From assembly GCF_000374865.1 (NCBI RefSeq), contig NZ_KB895454.1:124001-188000 (forward strand): a DNA stretch of 64,000 nt, in the 5' to 3' direction. Each line of letters starts with the position of its first letter. The stretch's first letter is position 1. Shown here in pieces: positions 8,208-17,245 of this stretch. Below the pieces are notes generated by a model. The model saw only the letters and a list, made by a program, of their open reading frames with translations. It was not told the DNA's origin and ran no database searches. This stretch comes from Arthrobacter sp. 135MFCol5.1. GTDB lineage: Bacteria > Actinomycetota > Actinomycetes > Actinomycetales > Micrococcaceae. A program made the translations under genes and the position numbers.

Positions 8208-8621
8208 TCACTCGGCCGGATCGGCGTCCGGTTTCATCCAAAACGGCGAGTAGTGGTAACCGTCAGGATCGTCGAACTGGCGCTGGTACATGAAGGGGTA
8301 GTCGTCGGTATCACCGATCCGCCCGCCGGCGGCACCGGCGCGCTCGGCGAGCTCATCGACCGCCTCACGGCTCCCGACATCAAACGAGACAGTGACCTTT
8401 GACGGCGTATCGGGTCCGCCTACCAGCTCCTCGGCGCCGCCGACGCTCGCATACATCTCGCGGCTGCCGAGCATGACGAACTGCTCTGGTGCGATCGCGA
8501 AACATGACACGTTCTGATTGGACATTTCCGGTTGGAGAGTCCAGCCCAGTGCGGTGTAGAAAGCGGTGGCGCGTTCAACGCTGTCAACCGGGCAGGTGAT
8601 GAAGAGGCTCATGCGGCTCAT
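8208..8621 (-). CDS. VOC family protein (glyoxalase/bleomycin resistance fold)
   Basis: This is a 137-residue vicinal-oxygen-chelate protein of the PhnB/YaeR-like group. SRMSLFITCPVDSVERATAFYTALGW begins the first beta-alpha-beta-beta-beta module and GGRIGDTDDYPFMYQRQFDDPDGYHYSPFW ends the second. It has the length of a single-chain VOC protein. Starts at 8621 and at 8612 (three codons shorter) are both possible, since neither has a strong ribosome site. The longer open frame upstream is not family-like. The substrate is unknown. Confidence 0.75.
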   Translation of the reverse strand: MSRMSLFITCPVDSVERATAFYTALGWTLQPEMSNQNVSCFAIAPEQFVMLGSREMYASVGGAEELVGGPDTPSKVTVSFDVGSREAVDELAERAGAAGGRIGDTDDYPFMYQRQFDDPDGYHYSPFWMKPDADPAE

Positions 8622-8925
8622 AGTTGCAAGATGCAAGTATGAGGTCAAGATCCCAGCGGCGGTCCGCAACTGGGCTGGGCGCTGCCGCATTGCCGAGGCG
8701 TCCCGCCCGGGTCCTCTGTGGCTTCGCCACTGACTTCCAGCCGGACAATCGCTCGACCACTGGACGACCCCAACCCTGCCGAATACTGGTTACGCCGGTT
8801 TAAGGACTGTCACACGACATGTCGGCACATCTGTCTGCCGCCATGAGCGGGACTCAGGCTCAGGCAGCAGACTGCGCACCAAAACAGGGGTTTGCGGGAA
8901 GCGCCTGCTTGGTACCCTGTGCCGT
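8622..8925. other. 304-base intergenic region
   Basis: This gap separates two divergent VOC genes. I see no gene with family features on either strand and no strong hairpin. It must hold both promoters. A weak pair, TTGCGG near 8890 and TACCCT near 8911, lies just before the second VOC start and would give a very short leader; this is only a suggestion. Confidence 0.4.
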
Positions 8926-9363
8926 ATGCCCATCAAACTTGAAAACGTCGGCATCGCCGTCAGCGATCTGGAAGCAACAATCGCGTTCTTCACCGACCTC
9001 GGCCTCACCGTCCTGGGCCGGGACACGGTCAGCGGCGACTGGGCAGACACGGCTGTGGGCCTGGACGGCAACCACGCCAAAATTGCCCTCCTCCAGACCC
9101 CGGACGGCAACGGCCGCCTCGAACTGTTCGAATACATCCACCCCGATGCAATCCCCACAGAGCCCACCCTGCCCAACGAAATCGGCATGCATCGAGTGGC
9201 CTTCTCCGTTGACAGCATCGAGGATGCCCTTGGCATTGCTGCCAGGCACGGCTGCCACCCGCTGCGCGGCGTCGCAACGTATGGCGACGTCTACAAACTC
9301 TCCTATGTGCGCGGCCCCAGCGGAATCATTGTGATGTTCGCCGAGGAACTGCAGAAGGGCTGA
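8926..9363 (+). CDS. VOC family protein
   Basis: This is a 145-residue VOC protein. MPIKLENVGIAVSDLEATIAFFTDLGL is the N-terminal module with a metal-ligand His or its replacement in the first strand (here VGIAV, so no His). LFEYIHP, MHRVAFSVDSIEDAL and RGPSGIIVMFAEEL form the second module. The MHRVAF His and the later Glu in FAEEL match common metal ligands. It is unrelated in close sequence to the VOC gene on the other strand. Its role could be glyoxalase-like detoxification or antibiotic sequestration; the substrate is not evident. Confidence 0.78.
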   Translation: MPIKLENVGIAVSDLEATIAFFTDLGLTVLGRDTVSGDWADTAVGLDGNHAKIALLQTPDGNGRLELFEYIHPDAIPTEPTLPNEIGMHRVAFSVDSIEDALGIAARHGCHPLRGVATYGDVYKLSYVRGPSGIIVMFAEELQKG

Positions 9364-9460
9364 GGACGCCCGGCGGCCTGCAATATACTCCGAACATGCC
9401 CATCACGCACCCTGCCCCAAATCCCCACCGCCGCAATAGCACTCTGCGCGGAGGCCGGCT

Positions 9461-10465
9461 GTGAGCGGCGGTCTCGTCGCCCTGCTCGACGACGTGGCAG
9501 CGCTGGCCCGGATCGCGGCCGCCTCGGTGGACGACGTCGCGGCCGGCGCCGCAAAGGCCGGAGCCAAGGCCGCGGGCGTGGTCATCGACGACGCCGCCGT
9601 CACCCCGCAGTACGTCTCAGGTGCGGACCCGGCCCGGGAACTGCCAATGATCAAGAAGATCTTCTGGGGCTCGATTCGCAACAAGCTCTTGATCATCCTC
9701 CCGGCCCTGCTGCTCATCAGTGCGTTCGTTCCCGGGATCATCCCCTTCATCCTCATGCTCGGCGGTACCTACCTCTGCTATGAAGGAGCGGAGAAGGTCT
9801 GGCACAAGTTCCGTGGCGGCCATCATGACGCCGGGGAGGCTCCGGCCGTGGAGCGCGGGCACGATGCCGAAGCAAAAGTGGTCAAGGGCGCCATCACCAC
9901 CGACTTCATCCTGTCCTGCGAAATCATGGTCATCTCCATGAATGAGGTCGCAACGGAATCCATTTGGGTCCGGGCGTTCATTCTGGTGCTGGTGGCGTTT
10001 GCCATCACGGTGCTGGTTTACGGTGCGGTGGCCCTCATCGTCAAAATGGACGATATCGGGCTGCACCTGATGGACAAGGACTCGTCACGTTCCAAGCGCA
10101 TCGGTGAACTGCTCGTCAGGGGGATGCCGGCCGTCCTGGCGGCCATCACGTTCGTCGGCACGATTGCCATGCTGTGGGTTGGCGGCCACATCATGCTGCA
10201 GGGGGCCCACGATCTCGGCTGGCACGCACCCTACGACCTCGTCCACGCCCTGGAGCACCCGGTGGAATCCGTTCCAGCCGTCGGCGGCCTCCTCGCGTGG
10301 CTCGTCAACACTTTGTGCTCGGCGGTACTGGGACTTGCCTGGGGCCTGGTGGTCCTGGCCGTCGTGGGCCCGCTGATGAAAGTGCTGCCGTTTGGCAAGG
10401 CCAAAGAAGCCAAGGACGGCCATGACGCGGCCGCCCGCCGGCAGTCGGAGAATCACCAGGGCTGA
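9461..10465 (+). CDS. DUF808 family membrane protein (YedI-like)
   Basis: This is a 334-residue protein of the DUF808/YedI family. The N-terminus SGGLVALLDDVAALARIAAASVDDVAAGAAKA is the family hallmark, followed by the VIDDAAVTPQYV segment. After that come about six membrane segments, first near residues 70-105 (ending LGGTYLCYEGAEKVW) and later near 165-190, 215-245 and 290-315. The GTG start at 9461 follows GGAGG at 9450-9454. The molecular function of the family is unknown. It is monocistronic. Confidence 0.88.
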   Translation: MSGGLVALLDDVAALARIAAASVDDVAAGAAKAGAKAAGVVIDDAAVTPQYVSGADPARELPMIKKIFWGSIRNKLLIILPALLLISAFVPGIIPFILMLGGTYLCYEGAEKVWHKFRGGHHDAGEAPAVERGHDAEAKVVKGAITTDFILSCEIMVISMNEVATESIWVRAFILVLVAFAITVLVYGAVALIVKMDDIGLHLMDKDSSRSKRIGELLVRGMPAVLAAITFVGTIAMLWVGGHIMLQGAHDLGWHAPYDLVHALEHPVESVPAVGGLLAWLVNTLCSAVLGLAWGLVVLAVVGPLMKVLPFGKAKEAKDGHDAAARRQSENHQG

Positions 10466-10491
10466 CGCCGCGCGGCGAACAACAGCCTCCG

Positions 10492-11556
10492 CTAGAACGC
10501 GTAGCGGATCCGGCAGTACGGCGCTATGTCGGCGACGAGTGTGGAGAGCTGCCGCACGTAACCGGCCTTCGCCCGGGCGCGGTACCTGACGTTGCTGAAG
10601 CCGTTCGACGAGACCTTGGCTTCCTGCAGGCCGGGACGCCACAGCACCTCCTCTGCCTGCGGGTGCCAGCCAAGGTTGACCTTATGCAGCTGCTCATTAT
10701 GGGTGAGGAAGATGACCTCCGCCGCCAGTTGGGCTTTGGCTTCGGGGGTCAGGGTTGCGTCGAGTTGGCGCAGCAGTTGTTCCCAGTCCGCAAGCCAGGT
10801 ATCCGTGATGATGACCGGGGAGAAATTCACGTGCACTTCGTAGCCGGCTGCAACAAAATCGTTGATGGCGGCCATCCTGTCGGCAACCGGCGATGTGCGG
10901 ACATCGATGGACTTTGCCAGGTCCGCGGGCATCAATGAAAAGCGGATCCTGGTGTGGCCGCCATGGTCCCATTCCAGCATCGCGGGGTTGACGAACTTCG
11001 TGGCGAAGGACAGCTTGGCGTTGGGCAGTTCGCGGAACAACGCGACCAGCTCTTCCACGTTGTCGCTGATCAGGGCGTCTACGGAGCAGTCGCTGTTTTC
11101 TCCGATGTCATAGACCCAGAGCTCAGCGTCGCACTGGTTGGGCTCCAGCTTGATCCCCTGGCGGGCGGCATGCCGTTCGATGGCTCCGGCGATCTGCCCG
11201 ATGTTGGCGAACACGGTGACCGGGTTGCTGTAGCCCTTGTGGCGGGGAACATAGCAGTAGGCGCACGCCATGGCGCACCCGTTGGCGGTCGAGGGTGCGA
11301 TGAAGTCCGCCGAACGCCCGTTGGGCTTGACGGCCAGCGACTTCTTCACGCCGAGTACCAGCGCCTCCGTCTTGATCCGCGACCAGCGCGGGACGTTCGT
11401 TTCGTCACCGTGCACGTCCGGAATGTTCCAATGGTTCTCCACCAGCACAACGTCGGCATCCGGCCAGCGTGCCACGATCTCCTGGCCACGGGGCAGCTCC
11501 AAAGCTTCAGGCTGGGCATAGATGCGCCGGACCTGGAGGAGGCGGTCAAATTCCAT
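10492..11556 (-). CDS. Radical SAM protein related to spore photoproduct lyase
   Basis: This 354-residue protein carries the radical SAM motif C94-x3-C98-x2-C101 in NGCAMACAYCYVP. Further on it matches the architecture of Bacillus spore photoproduct lyase: a Cys at 157 in GENSDCSVDAL, at the position of the catalytic H-donor Cys, then SFATKF and TRIRFSLMP. The enzyme family repairs a thymine-thymine photoproduct with an S-adenosylmethionine radical. This organism type does not make endospores, so the substrate may differ. The ATG at 11554-11556 is chosen; another ATG three codons upstream is possible. It stands apart from other DNA-repair genes. Confidence 0.83.
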   Translation of the reverse strand: MEFDRLLQVRRIYAQPEALELPRGQEIVARWPDADVVLVENHWNIPDVHGDETNVPRWSRIKTEALVLGVKKSLAVKPNGRSADFIAPSTANGCAMACAYCYVPRHKGYSNPVTVFANIGQIAGAIERHAARQGIKLEPNQCDAELWVYDIGENSDCSVDALISDNVEELVALFRELPNAKLSFATKFVNPAMLEWDHGGHTRIRFSLMPADLAKSIDVRTSPVADRMAAINDFVAAGYEVHVNFSPVIITDTWLADWEQLLRQLDATLTPEAKAQLAAEVIFLTHNEQLHKVNLGWHPQAEEVLWRPGLQEAKVSSNGFSNVRYRARAKAGYVRQLSTLVADIAPYCRIRYAF

Positions 11557-11765
11557 GCACCCCATTCTCCATGGGTGCAGGAAGCCGGCATCCGCACGCC
11601 ACGGCCGATGCTGGCACCGATAGTCCACTGGCCCGGACGTTGAAATTGCGGCGGCCCGCTGGACGGTAGACTGGACTGTGCCGTTCTCCGGCCGTTTACC
11701 GCCCCGCCCAACCACAGACGCTCCGGGCCGCGGCTTATCCCTGTTTGTGAAAGGCCTTACCTGCT

Positions 11766-13364
11766 GTGATTACTGTCCAGGATCTTGAACTGCGTGCCGG
11801 CGCCCGGCTCCTCATGGACCAGGTGAGCTTCCGCATCGACAAAGGGGACAAGATCGGCCTGGTGGGCCGGAACGGGGCCGGCAAGACCACGCTGACCCGC
11901 GTCCTTGCAGGGGAGGGGCTTCCGGCTGCCGGCAAGGTCACCCGCAGCGGCGAAATCGGCTACCTTCCCCAGGATCCGCGGACCCCTGACATGGAACAGC
12001 TGGCCCGGGACCGGATCCTCTCTGCCCGTGGCCTCGATATCGTCGTCGGCAAACTCCGCAAGGCGCACGATGAGATGGCCAGCGAGGACCCCGAGGTCCA
12101 GCGGAAGGCCATGAACCGCTACGACCGGCTGGAATCGGAGTTCCTGGCCGCGGGCGGCTACGCGGCCGAGGCTGAAGCGGCGTCGATCTGTTCCAACCTC
12201 GCCCTCCCCGACCGCCTGCTGAACCAGCCGCTAAAGACACTCTCCGGCGGGCAGCGGCGCCGCGTGGAGCTGGCCCGCATCCTGTACTCCGATGCCGAGA
12301 CGATGCTGCTGGACGAGCCCACCAACCACCTCGACGCCGACTCCATCGCCTGGCTGCGTGACTTCCTGAAGAACCACCAGGGCGGCCTGATCGTCATCAG
12401 CCACGACACGGACCTGCTGGAAGCCACCGTCAACAAGGTGTTCCTGTTGGACGCCAACCGTGCCCAGATCGACTTCTACAACATGGACTGGAAGCGCTAC
12501 CTCCAGCAGCGCGAAACGGATGAGCGCGCCCGCAAGCGTGAACGCGCCAATGCCGAAAAGAAGGCACAGGTCCTCATGGACCAGGCCAACAAGATGCGGG
12601 CCAAGGCCACCAAGGCCGTCGCCGCGCAGAACATGGCCAAGCGTGCCGAACGGCTGCTCAGCGGCCTGGAAGCGGTCCGCGAGCAGGACCGCGTGGCAGC
12701 GCTTCGTTTCCCCGATCCGTCGCCCTGCGGCAAGACCCCGCTCACCGCGGACGGGCTCAGCAAATCCTACGGTTCGCTGGAAATCTTCACCGACGTGGAC
12801 CTGGCGATCGACCGCGGTTCCAAGGTGGTCATCCTGGGGCTCAATGGCGCCGGCAAGACCACCCTGCTGCGCATGCTCGCCGGCGTGGACGCACCGGACA
12901 CCGGCGAGGTCATCCCGGGCCACGGGCTCAAGGTGGGCTACTACGCCCAGGAACACGAAACCCTGGACCACGACCGCACCGTGCTGGAGAACATGCGCTC
13001 CTCCGCGCCGGACATGAAGGACGCCGAGGTCCGCGGCATCCTGGGCTCGTTCCTGTTCTCCGGCGACGACGTCGACAAGCCCGCCGGCGTCCTCTCCGGC
13101 GGAGAGAAGACCCGCCTGGCCCTGGCCACCATCGTGGCTTCCAGCGCCAACGTCCTGCTCCTCGATGAACCTACCAACAACCTGGACCCCGCCAGCCGCG
13201 CCGAAATCCTGGGCGCCCTGCGGAACTACACCGGCGCCGTCGTCCTGGTCAGCCACGACGAGGGCGCGGTGGAGGCCCTCAACCCCGAACGCGTCGTCAT
13301 GCTCCCGGACGGTGTGGAGGACCTCTGGAACGAGGACTACCTGGACCTGATCACCCTGGCCTAG
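11766..13364 (+). CDS. ABC-F family ATPase
   Basis: This is a 532-residue soluble protein with two ABC ATPase domains and no membrane part. Domain 1 has GRNGAGKTT, LSGGQRRRVELAR and LLDEPTNHLD. Domain 2 has GLNGAGKTT, LSGGEKTRLAL and LLDEPTNNLD. Between them is a charged helical linker (about residues 240-310) rich in Arg, Lys and Glu, the ribosome-contacting segment of ABC-F factors. The start is GTG at 11766. ABC-F proteins act on the ribosome in translation or antibiotic protection; the subgroup is not settled from reading. Its last 4 bases overlap the convergent YbaK gene. Confidence 0.88.
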   Translation: MITVQDLELRAGARLLMDQVSFRIDKGDKIGLVGRNGAGKTTLTRVLAGEGLPAAGKVTRSGEIGYLPQDPRTPDMEQLARDRILSARGLDIVVGKLRKAHDEMASEDPEVQRKAMNRYDRLESEFLAAGGYAAEAEAASICSNLALPDRLLNQPLKTLSGGQRRRVELARILYSDAETMLLDEPTNHLDADSIAWLRDFLKNHQGGLIVISHDTDLLEATVNKVFLLDANRAQIDFYNMDWKRYLQQRETDERARKRERANAEKKAQVLMDQANKMRAKATKAVAAQNMAKRAERLLSGLEAVREQDRVAALRFPDPSPCGKTPLTADGLSKSYGSLEIFTDVDLAIDRGSKVVILGLNGAGKTTLLRMLAGVDAPDTGEVIPGHGLKVGYYAQEHETLDHDRTVLENMRSSAPDMKDAEVRGILGSFLFSGDDVDKPAGVLSGGEKTRLALATIVASSANVLLLDEPTNNLDPASRAEILGALRNYTGAVVLVSHDEGAVEALNPERVVMLPDGVEDLWNEDYLDLITLA

Positions 13365-13837
13365 CGGACGGTCAGTTCCCGGGCCGCGGTCATGCGGAGC
13401 AGCTGCTGGTAGGTGATGCTGAACATGGAGTTATGGTCGCCTGCTCCGGCCCAGAGCACTTCGTGTTCCCGCAGGCTGGTATCCAGCAGGGTCCTGATGG
13501 GCGCGGGGTGGCCCACCGGTGCCACGCCGCCCACCTGCTGGCCCGTGTGCTCCAGGACAAAGTCGGGGGAGGCCCGGCGGATCCTGCCGTGGCCCAGCTG
13601 CCCGGCTACCAGCTTCGTGTCCACCCGCGCCGCGCCGCTGGCGAGGATCAGCAGCGGCCGGCCGTCCAGCTCAAAAACCAGGCTGTTGGTAATGGCCGCA
13701 ACGTCGCACCCCAGGGCTTCCGCCGCTGCCAGGGCGGTGGGGACGCCGGCAGCAAAAGTCCGCACCGTATCCGGTAACCCTGCTTCGAGCAGTGCCGAGC
13801 GCACCAAGGCGACCGGGCCGGCGTCGTACCCGCTCAT
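13361..13837 (-). CDS. YbaK/EbsC family aminoacyl-tRNA deacylase
   Basis: This 158-residue protein matches the stand-alone editing domain related to the prolyl-tRNA synthetase insert, which hydrolyses mischarged tRNA. Supporting motifs are the ITNSLVFELDGRPLLILASG strand, the conserved Lys in ARVDTKLVAG, and GQQVGGVAPVGH, the family's glycine-rich active-site loop. It lies 2 bases after the SURF1 gene and is the last member of a four-gene minus-strand run. Its stop overlaps the ABC-F stop by 4 bases on the opposite strand. Confidence 0.88.
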   Translation of the reverse strand: MSGYDAGPVALVRSALLEAGLPDTVRTFAAGVPTALAAAEALGCDVAAITNSLVFELDGRPLLILASGAARVDTKLVAGQLGHGRIRRASPDFVLEHTGQQVGGVAPVGHPAPIRTLLDTSLREHEVLWAGAGDHNSMFSITYQQLLRMTAARELTVR

Positions 13838-13839
13838 TC

Positions 13840-14715
13840 TTAGAACCCCTGCGCGTCCAGCAGGGCGTCCTCTTCTTCCTCGGCCGTCGCCTTGGTGCGC
13901 TTCCGCGCTGGTGCCGGCCGACGGCGGGCAGCCGGGACGGCGGAGTGGACGGCCCCGTCGGCGGGCGTCTCCTCATCCTCGGCGTCAATCGCGGCGTTGC
14001 GCGCCTGCTGCCGCGCCGCATAGCCAAAGCCGACGAACATGAGCACGCCGAACGCGAACCACTGCAGGGAGTAGGACAGGTGCGTCCCCTCGTCCGTGGA
14101 CGGCTTGGGGAACGCCACGGGCATGTCGGCAACAGCGGGCGTTTCCGAGGCCAGCTGGCCGTACGCCCCCGTGAACACCGGATAGCCCAGTTGCGCCGCA
14201 TAAGTTTGCAGGTCGATGGACGCCAATTGTCCCGTGGGTGCCCCGCGCTGCAGCTCGGGCTCGCTGTGCTTCAAGCGCACGACGGCGGTCACCTCACCGG
14301 CCGGGGGCGCCGGCACCGAATCCGGACTGCCGGGATTCTTGTTTCCGATGGGCAGCCAACCCCGGTCGATCACCACGGTTTCGCCGCTGTCCAGCCGGAA
14401 CGGGACAACAACCTCGTACCCCGGCTGGCCGTTGAGGGGCCGGTTCCTCACCACGCGCTGGCCGGCAGCATCGTAGGTTCCCTTGAGCTCAACCTGGGTC
14501 CATTCCTTGGCCGGGTCCAGCTGCGCGAACTGGTCCTTCGCCTGGGAGAAAGGGATGGGGGTTGCCGAATAGTTGTTGACGACCCTGTTGATTTCGGCAA
14601 GGGTTTCGGCGCGGCGGTCCATCTGCCAGCGGCCCAGGAAGACGCAGGCCGTGGCAAAGATGGCGGCCAGCAGGAGATAGCCCAGCCACTTGCTGGAGAA
14701 GAGGAAGCGGTACAT
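13840..14715 (-). CDS. SURF1 family cytochrome oxidase assembly protein
   Basis: This 291-residue membrane protein has the SURF1 layout. A first transmembrane helix at about 10-30 is followed by FLGRWQMDRR, the conserved GxWQ-type motif. A large extracytoplasmic domain follows with VVVPFRLDSGETVVIDRGWLP. A second helix lies at about 212-232 (SYSLQWFAFGVLMFVGFGYAARQ). The tail is rich in Arg, Lys and Glu. SURF1 proteins help haem a insertion into the aa3 oxidase. It sits between a small Cys-containing protein (abutting) and YbaK (2-base gap). Confidence 0.9.
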   Translation of the reverse strand: MYRFLFSSKWLGYLLLAAIFATACVFLGRWQMDRRAETLAEINRVVNNYSATPIPFSQAKDQFAQLDPAKEWTQVELKGTYDAAGQRVVRNRPLNGQPGYEVVVPFRLDSGETVVIDRGWLPIGNKNPGSPDSVPAPPAGEVTAVVRLKHSEPELQRGAPTGQLASIDLQTYAAQLGYPVFTGAYGQLASETPAVADMPVAFPKPSTDEGTHLSYSLQWFAFGVLMFVGFGYAARQQARNAAIDAEDEETPADGAVHSAVPAARRRPAPARKRTKATAEEEEDALLDAQGF

Positions 14716-14976
14716 TCAGATGTCCTGCTCCAGGGGGACCGCGTCCGCCTGCAGGGGAAGGGTTTCCTTCCAGAGTCCCCGCGTTTGCAGATAGTCCTCA
14801 AGCCATACCCGGTGCTCCGCGCAGGCCAGCCAGGTCTTCCGCCGCTCGGGAGCGTGGATCTTGGGATTGTTCCAGAGGAGTTGCCAGGACGCTTCGGACC
14901 TGCAGGCCTTCCGCGAGCAGAGAGCCGTTGACTCCGATGCCATGTCCGATCCTGCTGCGAAATCGAAAAGGCTCAT
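14716..14976 (-). CDS. Small conserved Cys-containing protein of unknown function
   Basis: This 86-residue protein starts with ATG at 14974-14976, overlapping the DUF3099 stop as ATGA. It ends immediately before the SURF1 start. Cys20, Cys25, Cys52 and His55 are spaced C-x4-C-x26-C-x2-H, which could bind a metal. A central segment (WNNPKIHAPERRKTW) is a strongly conserved-looking block, and similar small proteins occur beside SURF1 genes in related actinobacteria as far as I recall. Translational coupling on both sides suggests a linked role, perhaps in oxidase assembly; this is inference. A shorter form starting at residue 12 is possible. Confidence 0.7.
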   Translation of the reverse strand: MSLFDFAAGSDMASESTALCSRKACRSEASWQLLWNNPKIHAPERRKTWLACAEHRVWLEDYLQTRGLWKETLPLQADAVPLEQDI

Positions 14977-15401
14977 GGCGCCTGCCGCTCCTCTCCCTGT
15001 TCCTCGTCGTCTGCTACCAGTTCGCCCTGGAGCACCGCGCTCCCTGCTTCTTCGTCCTCGGCCGGGGGAGCTGGGCTTTCGAGCTCCGCCAGGGGCGCGG
15101 AATCGATCAGCAGGTCGCTGTGCCCTTCGGCCTTGTCGTTGCCGTTGGCTATGACCACCGCCACCCAGGGAAGGAACACCGCGCCGGCCACCGCAATGAT
15201 CTTGAACCAGCCGTCCACTACGAAAATCATGACCAGGCAAACCATGCGGATGCCCATTGCCAGGGCGTACTTGATCATCCGCTGTCGCATGTCCTCCGAG
15301 TGCGCTCCAGCAGCTTCGGTAATGCTGTGTACCTCGGTATCGCCGGAGAACCGGCCCGGTTCTCCGGGCGCGGAATGTCCCGCATGGTTTTCAAGGGTCA
15401 C
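14973..15401 (-). CDS. DUF3099 domain membrane protein
   Basis: This 142-residue protein is the first gene of the minus-strand run DUF3099, small Cys protein, SURF1, YbaK. The middle holds the DUF3099 core: MRQRMIKYALAMGIRMVCLVMIF, then a second hydrophobic helix containing VAGAVFLPWVAVVIANG, giving two membrane segments at about residues 45-90. A long acidic tail follows. The family is actinobacterial and of unknown function. It is divergent from fabG across about 150 bases. Confidence 0.82.
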   Translation of the reverse strand: MTLENHAGHSAPGEPGRFSGDTEVHSITEAAGAHSEDMRQRMIKYALAMGIRMVCLVMIFVVDGWFKIIAVAGAVFLPWVAVVIANGNDKAEGHSDLLIDSAPLAELESPAPPAEDEEAGSAVLQGELVADDEEQGEERQAP

Positions 15402-15406
15402 GGTGA

Positions 15407-16279
<873 letters not shown>

Positions 16280-16419
16280 CCGGTCCTGCCCACGGCCATG
16301 CAGCGAACTAGGCCGGCGGCGCTTATTTGTCGAGGTCGGACAAAGGCATTGGGAACAGCCGCTGGCATGATGGACTGCAGGCCACAACGATTTGGATGTT
16401 TCGAACAAAGGAAGCTCGT

Positions 16420-17172
16420 ATGGGACTGCTGGACAACAAGACGGCCATCGTCACCGGATCATCGCGGGGCATCGGCGCGGACGTAGCCAAGATCCTCGCC
16501 TCGGAAGGGGCCGCCGTCGTCGTCAACTACCGCCAGAAGGCGCCCCGCGCCAACAAAGTGGTGCAGGGAATCGAGGCTGACGGCGGCCGGGCGGTAGCCA
16601 TCGGTGCCGACCTCACCACGCAGGAAGGCGTGCAGGCGCTGGCCAGCGCGGCCATGGAAAACTTCGGGTCCCTGGACATCCTGGTCCTGAACGCTTCCGG
16701 CGGCATGGAAACGGGAATGGGGGAGGACTACGCGCTCAAACTGAACCGTGACGCGCAGGTCAACATGCTCAACGCCGCCGTGCCCCTCATGCGGGAAGGC
16801 TCCCGCGTGGTGTTTGTCACCAGCCACCAGGCCCACTTCATCAACACCGTTCCCACCATGGAAGCCTACGAGCCCGTTGCCCGCAGCAAGCGCGCCGGTG
16901 AGGACGCCCTCCGGGAACTGATCCCCAACCTCGCGGAGAAGGGCATCTCCCTCGTGGTGGTCTCCGGGGACATGATCGAAGGCACCGTCACCGCCACGCT
17001 CCTGGACCGCTCCACGCCAGGTGCCATCGAGGCACGCCGCGCCGAAGCCGGGAAGCTGTATTCCGTGGAGGAATTCGCCCAGGTTGTGGCCGGCATGGCC
17101 ACTGCCGACGTCGAGTCCGGCCACACCGAGTACGCCGGCGGCGCAGACTACTTCGGCAAGGGCGTCCAGTAG
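16420..17172 (+). CDS. SDR oxidoreductase with enoyl-reductase-like F-x9-Y-x6-K active site
   Basis: This is a 250-residue SDR. TGSSRGIG at 12-19 is a classical NADP motif. The catalytic region, however, reads F140-x9-Y150-x6-K157 rather than Y-x3-K, because the residue at the usual Tyr place is Val153. The Y-x6-K spacing is that of enoyl-ACP reductases FabI, InhA and FabL. FabL of B. subtilis also begins with a TGSSRG loop. The gene follows fabG, as inhA follows fabG1 in mycobacteria. This makes an enoyl reductase role plausible but unproven. An AAAGGAAG ribosome site precedes the ATG, and a strong hairpin terminator follows. Confidence 0.78.
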   Translation: MGLLDNKTAIVTGSSRGIGADVAKILASEGAAVVVNYRQKAPRANKVVQGIEADGGRAVAIGADLTTQEGVQALASAAMENFGSLDILVLNASGGMETGMGEDYALKLNRDAQVNMLNAAVPLMREGSRVVFVTSHQAHFINTVPTMEAYEPVARSKRAGEDALRELIPNLAEKGISLVVVSGDMIEGTVTATLLDRSTPGAIEARRAEAGKLYSVEEFAQVVAGMATADVESGHTEYAGGADYFGKGVQ

Positions 17173-17200
17173 CCGCCCGCTGTTGTACCCCTTAAACCCC

Positions 17201-17229
17201 TGATGGGCTCCGCCAGGCGGAGCCCATCA
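17201..17229. terminator. Bidirectional hairpin terminator
   Basis: The 14-base arms starting TGATGGGCTC are perfectly complementary around a single centre base (about 12 bp in the real stem). The element lies between the convergent SDR gene (end 17172) and serB (end 17246), so it can end transcripts from both sides. Confidence 0.8.
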
Positions 17230-17245
17230 GTTGGTTAACAGGGAC

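Noticed and set aside
12231..13256. A minus-strand frame opposite the ABC-F gene
   Set aside because: Its codons mirror the ABC-F gene and no motif is visible; the plus-strand gene has two complete ATPase domains.
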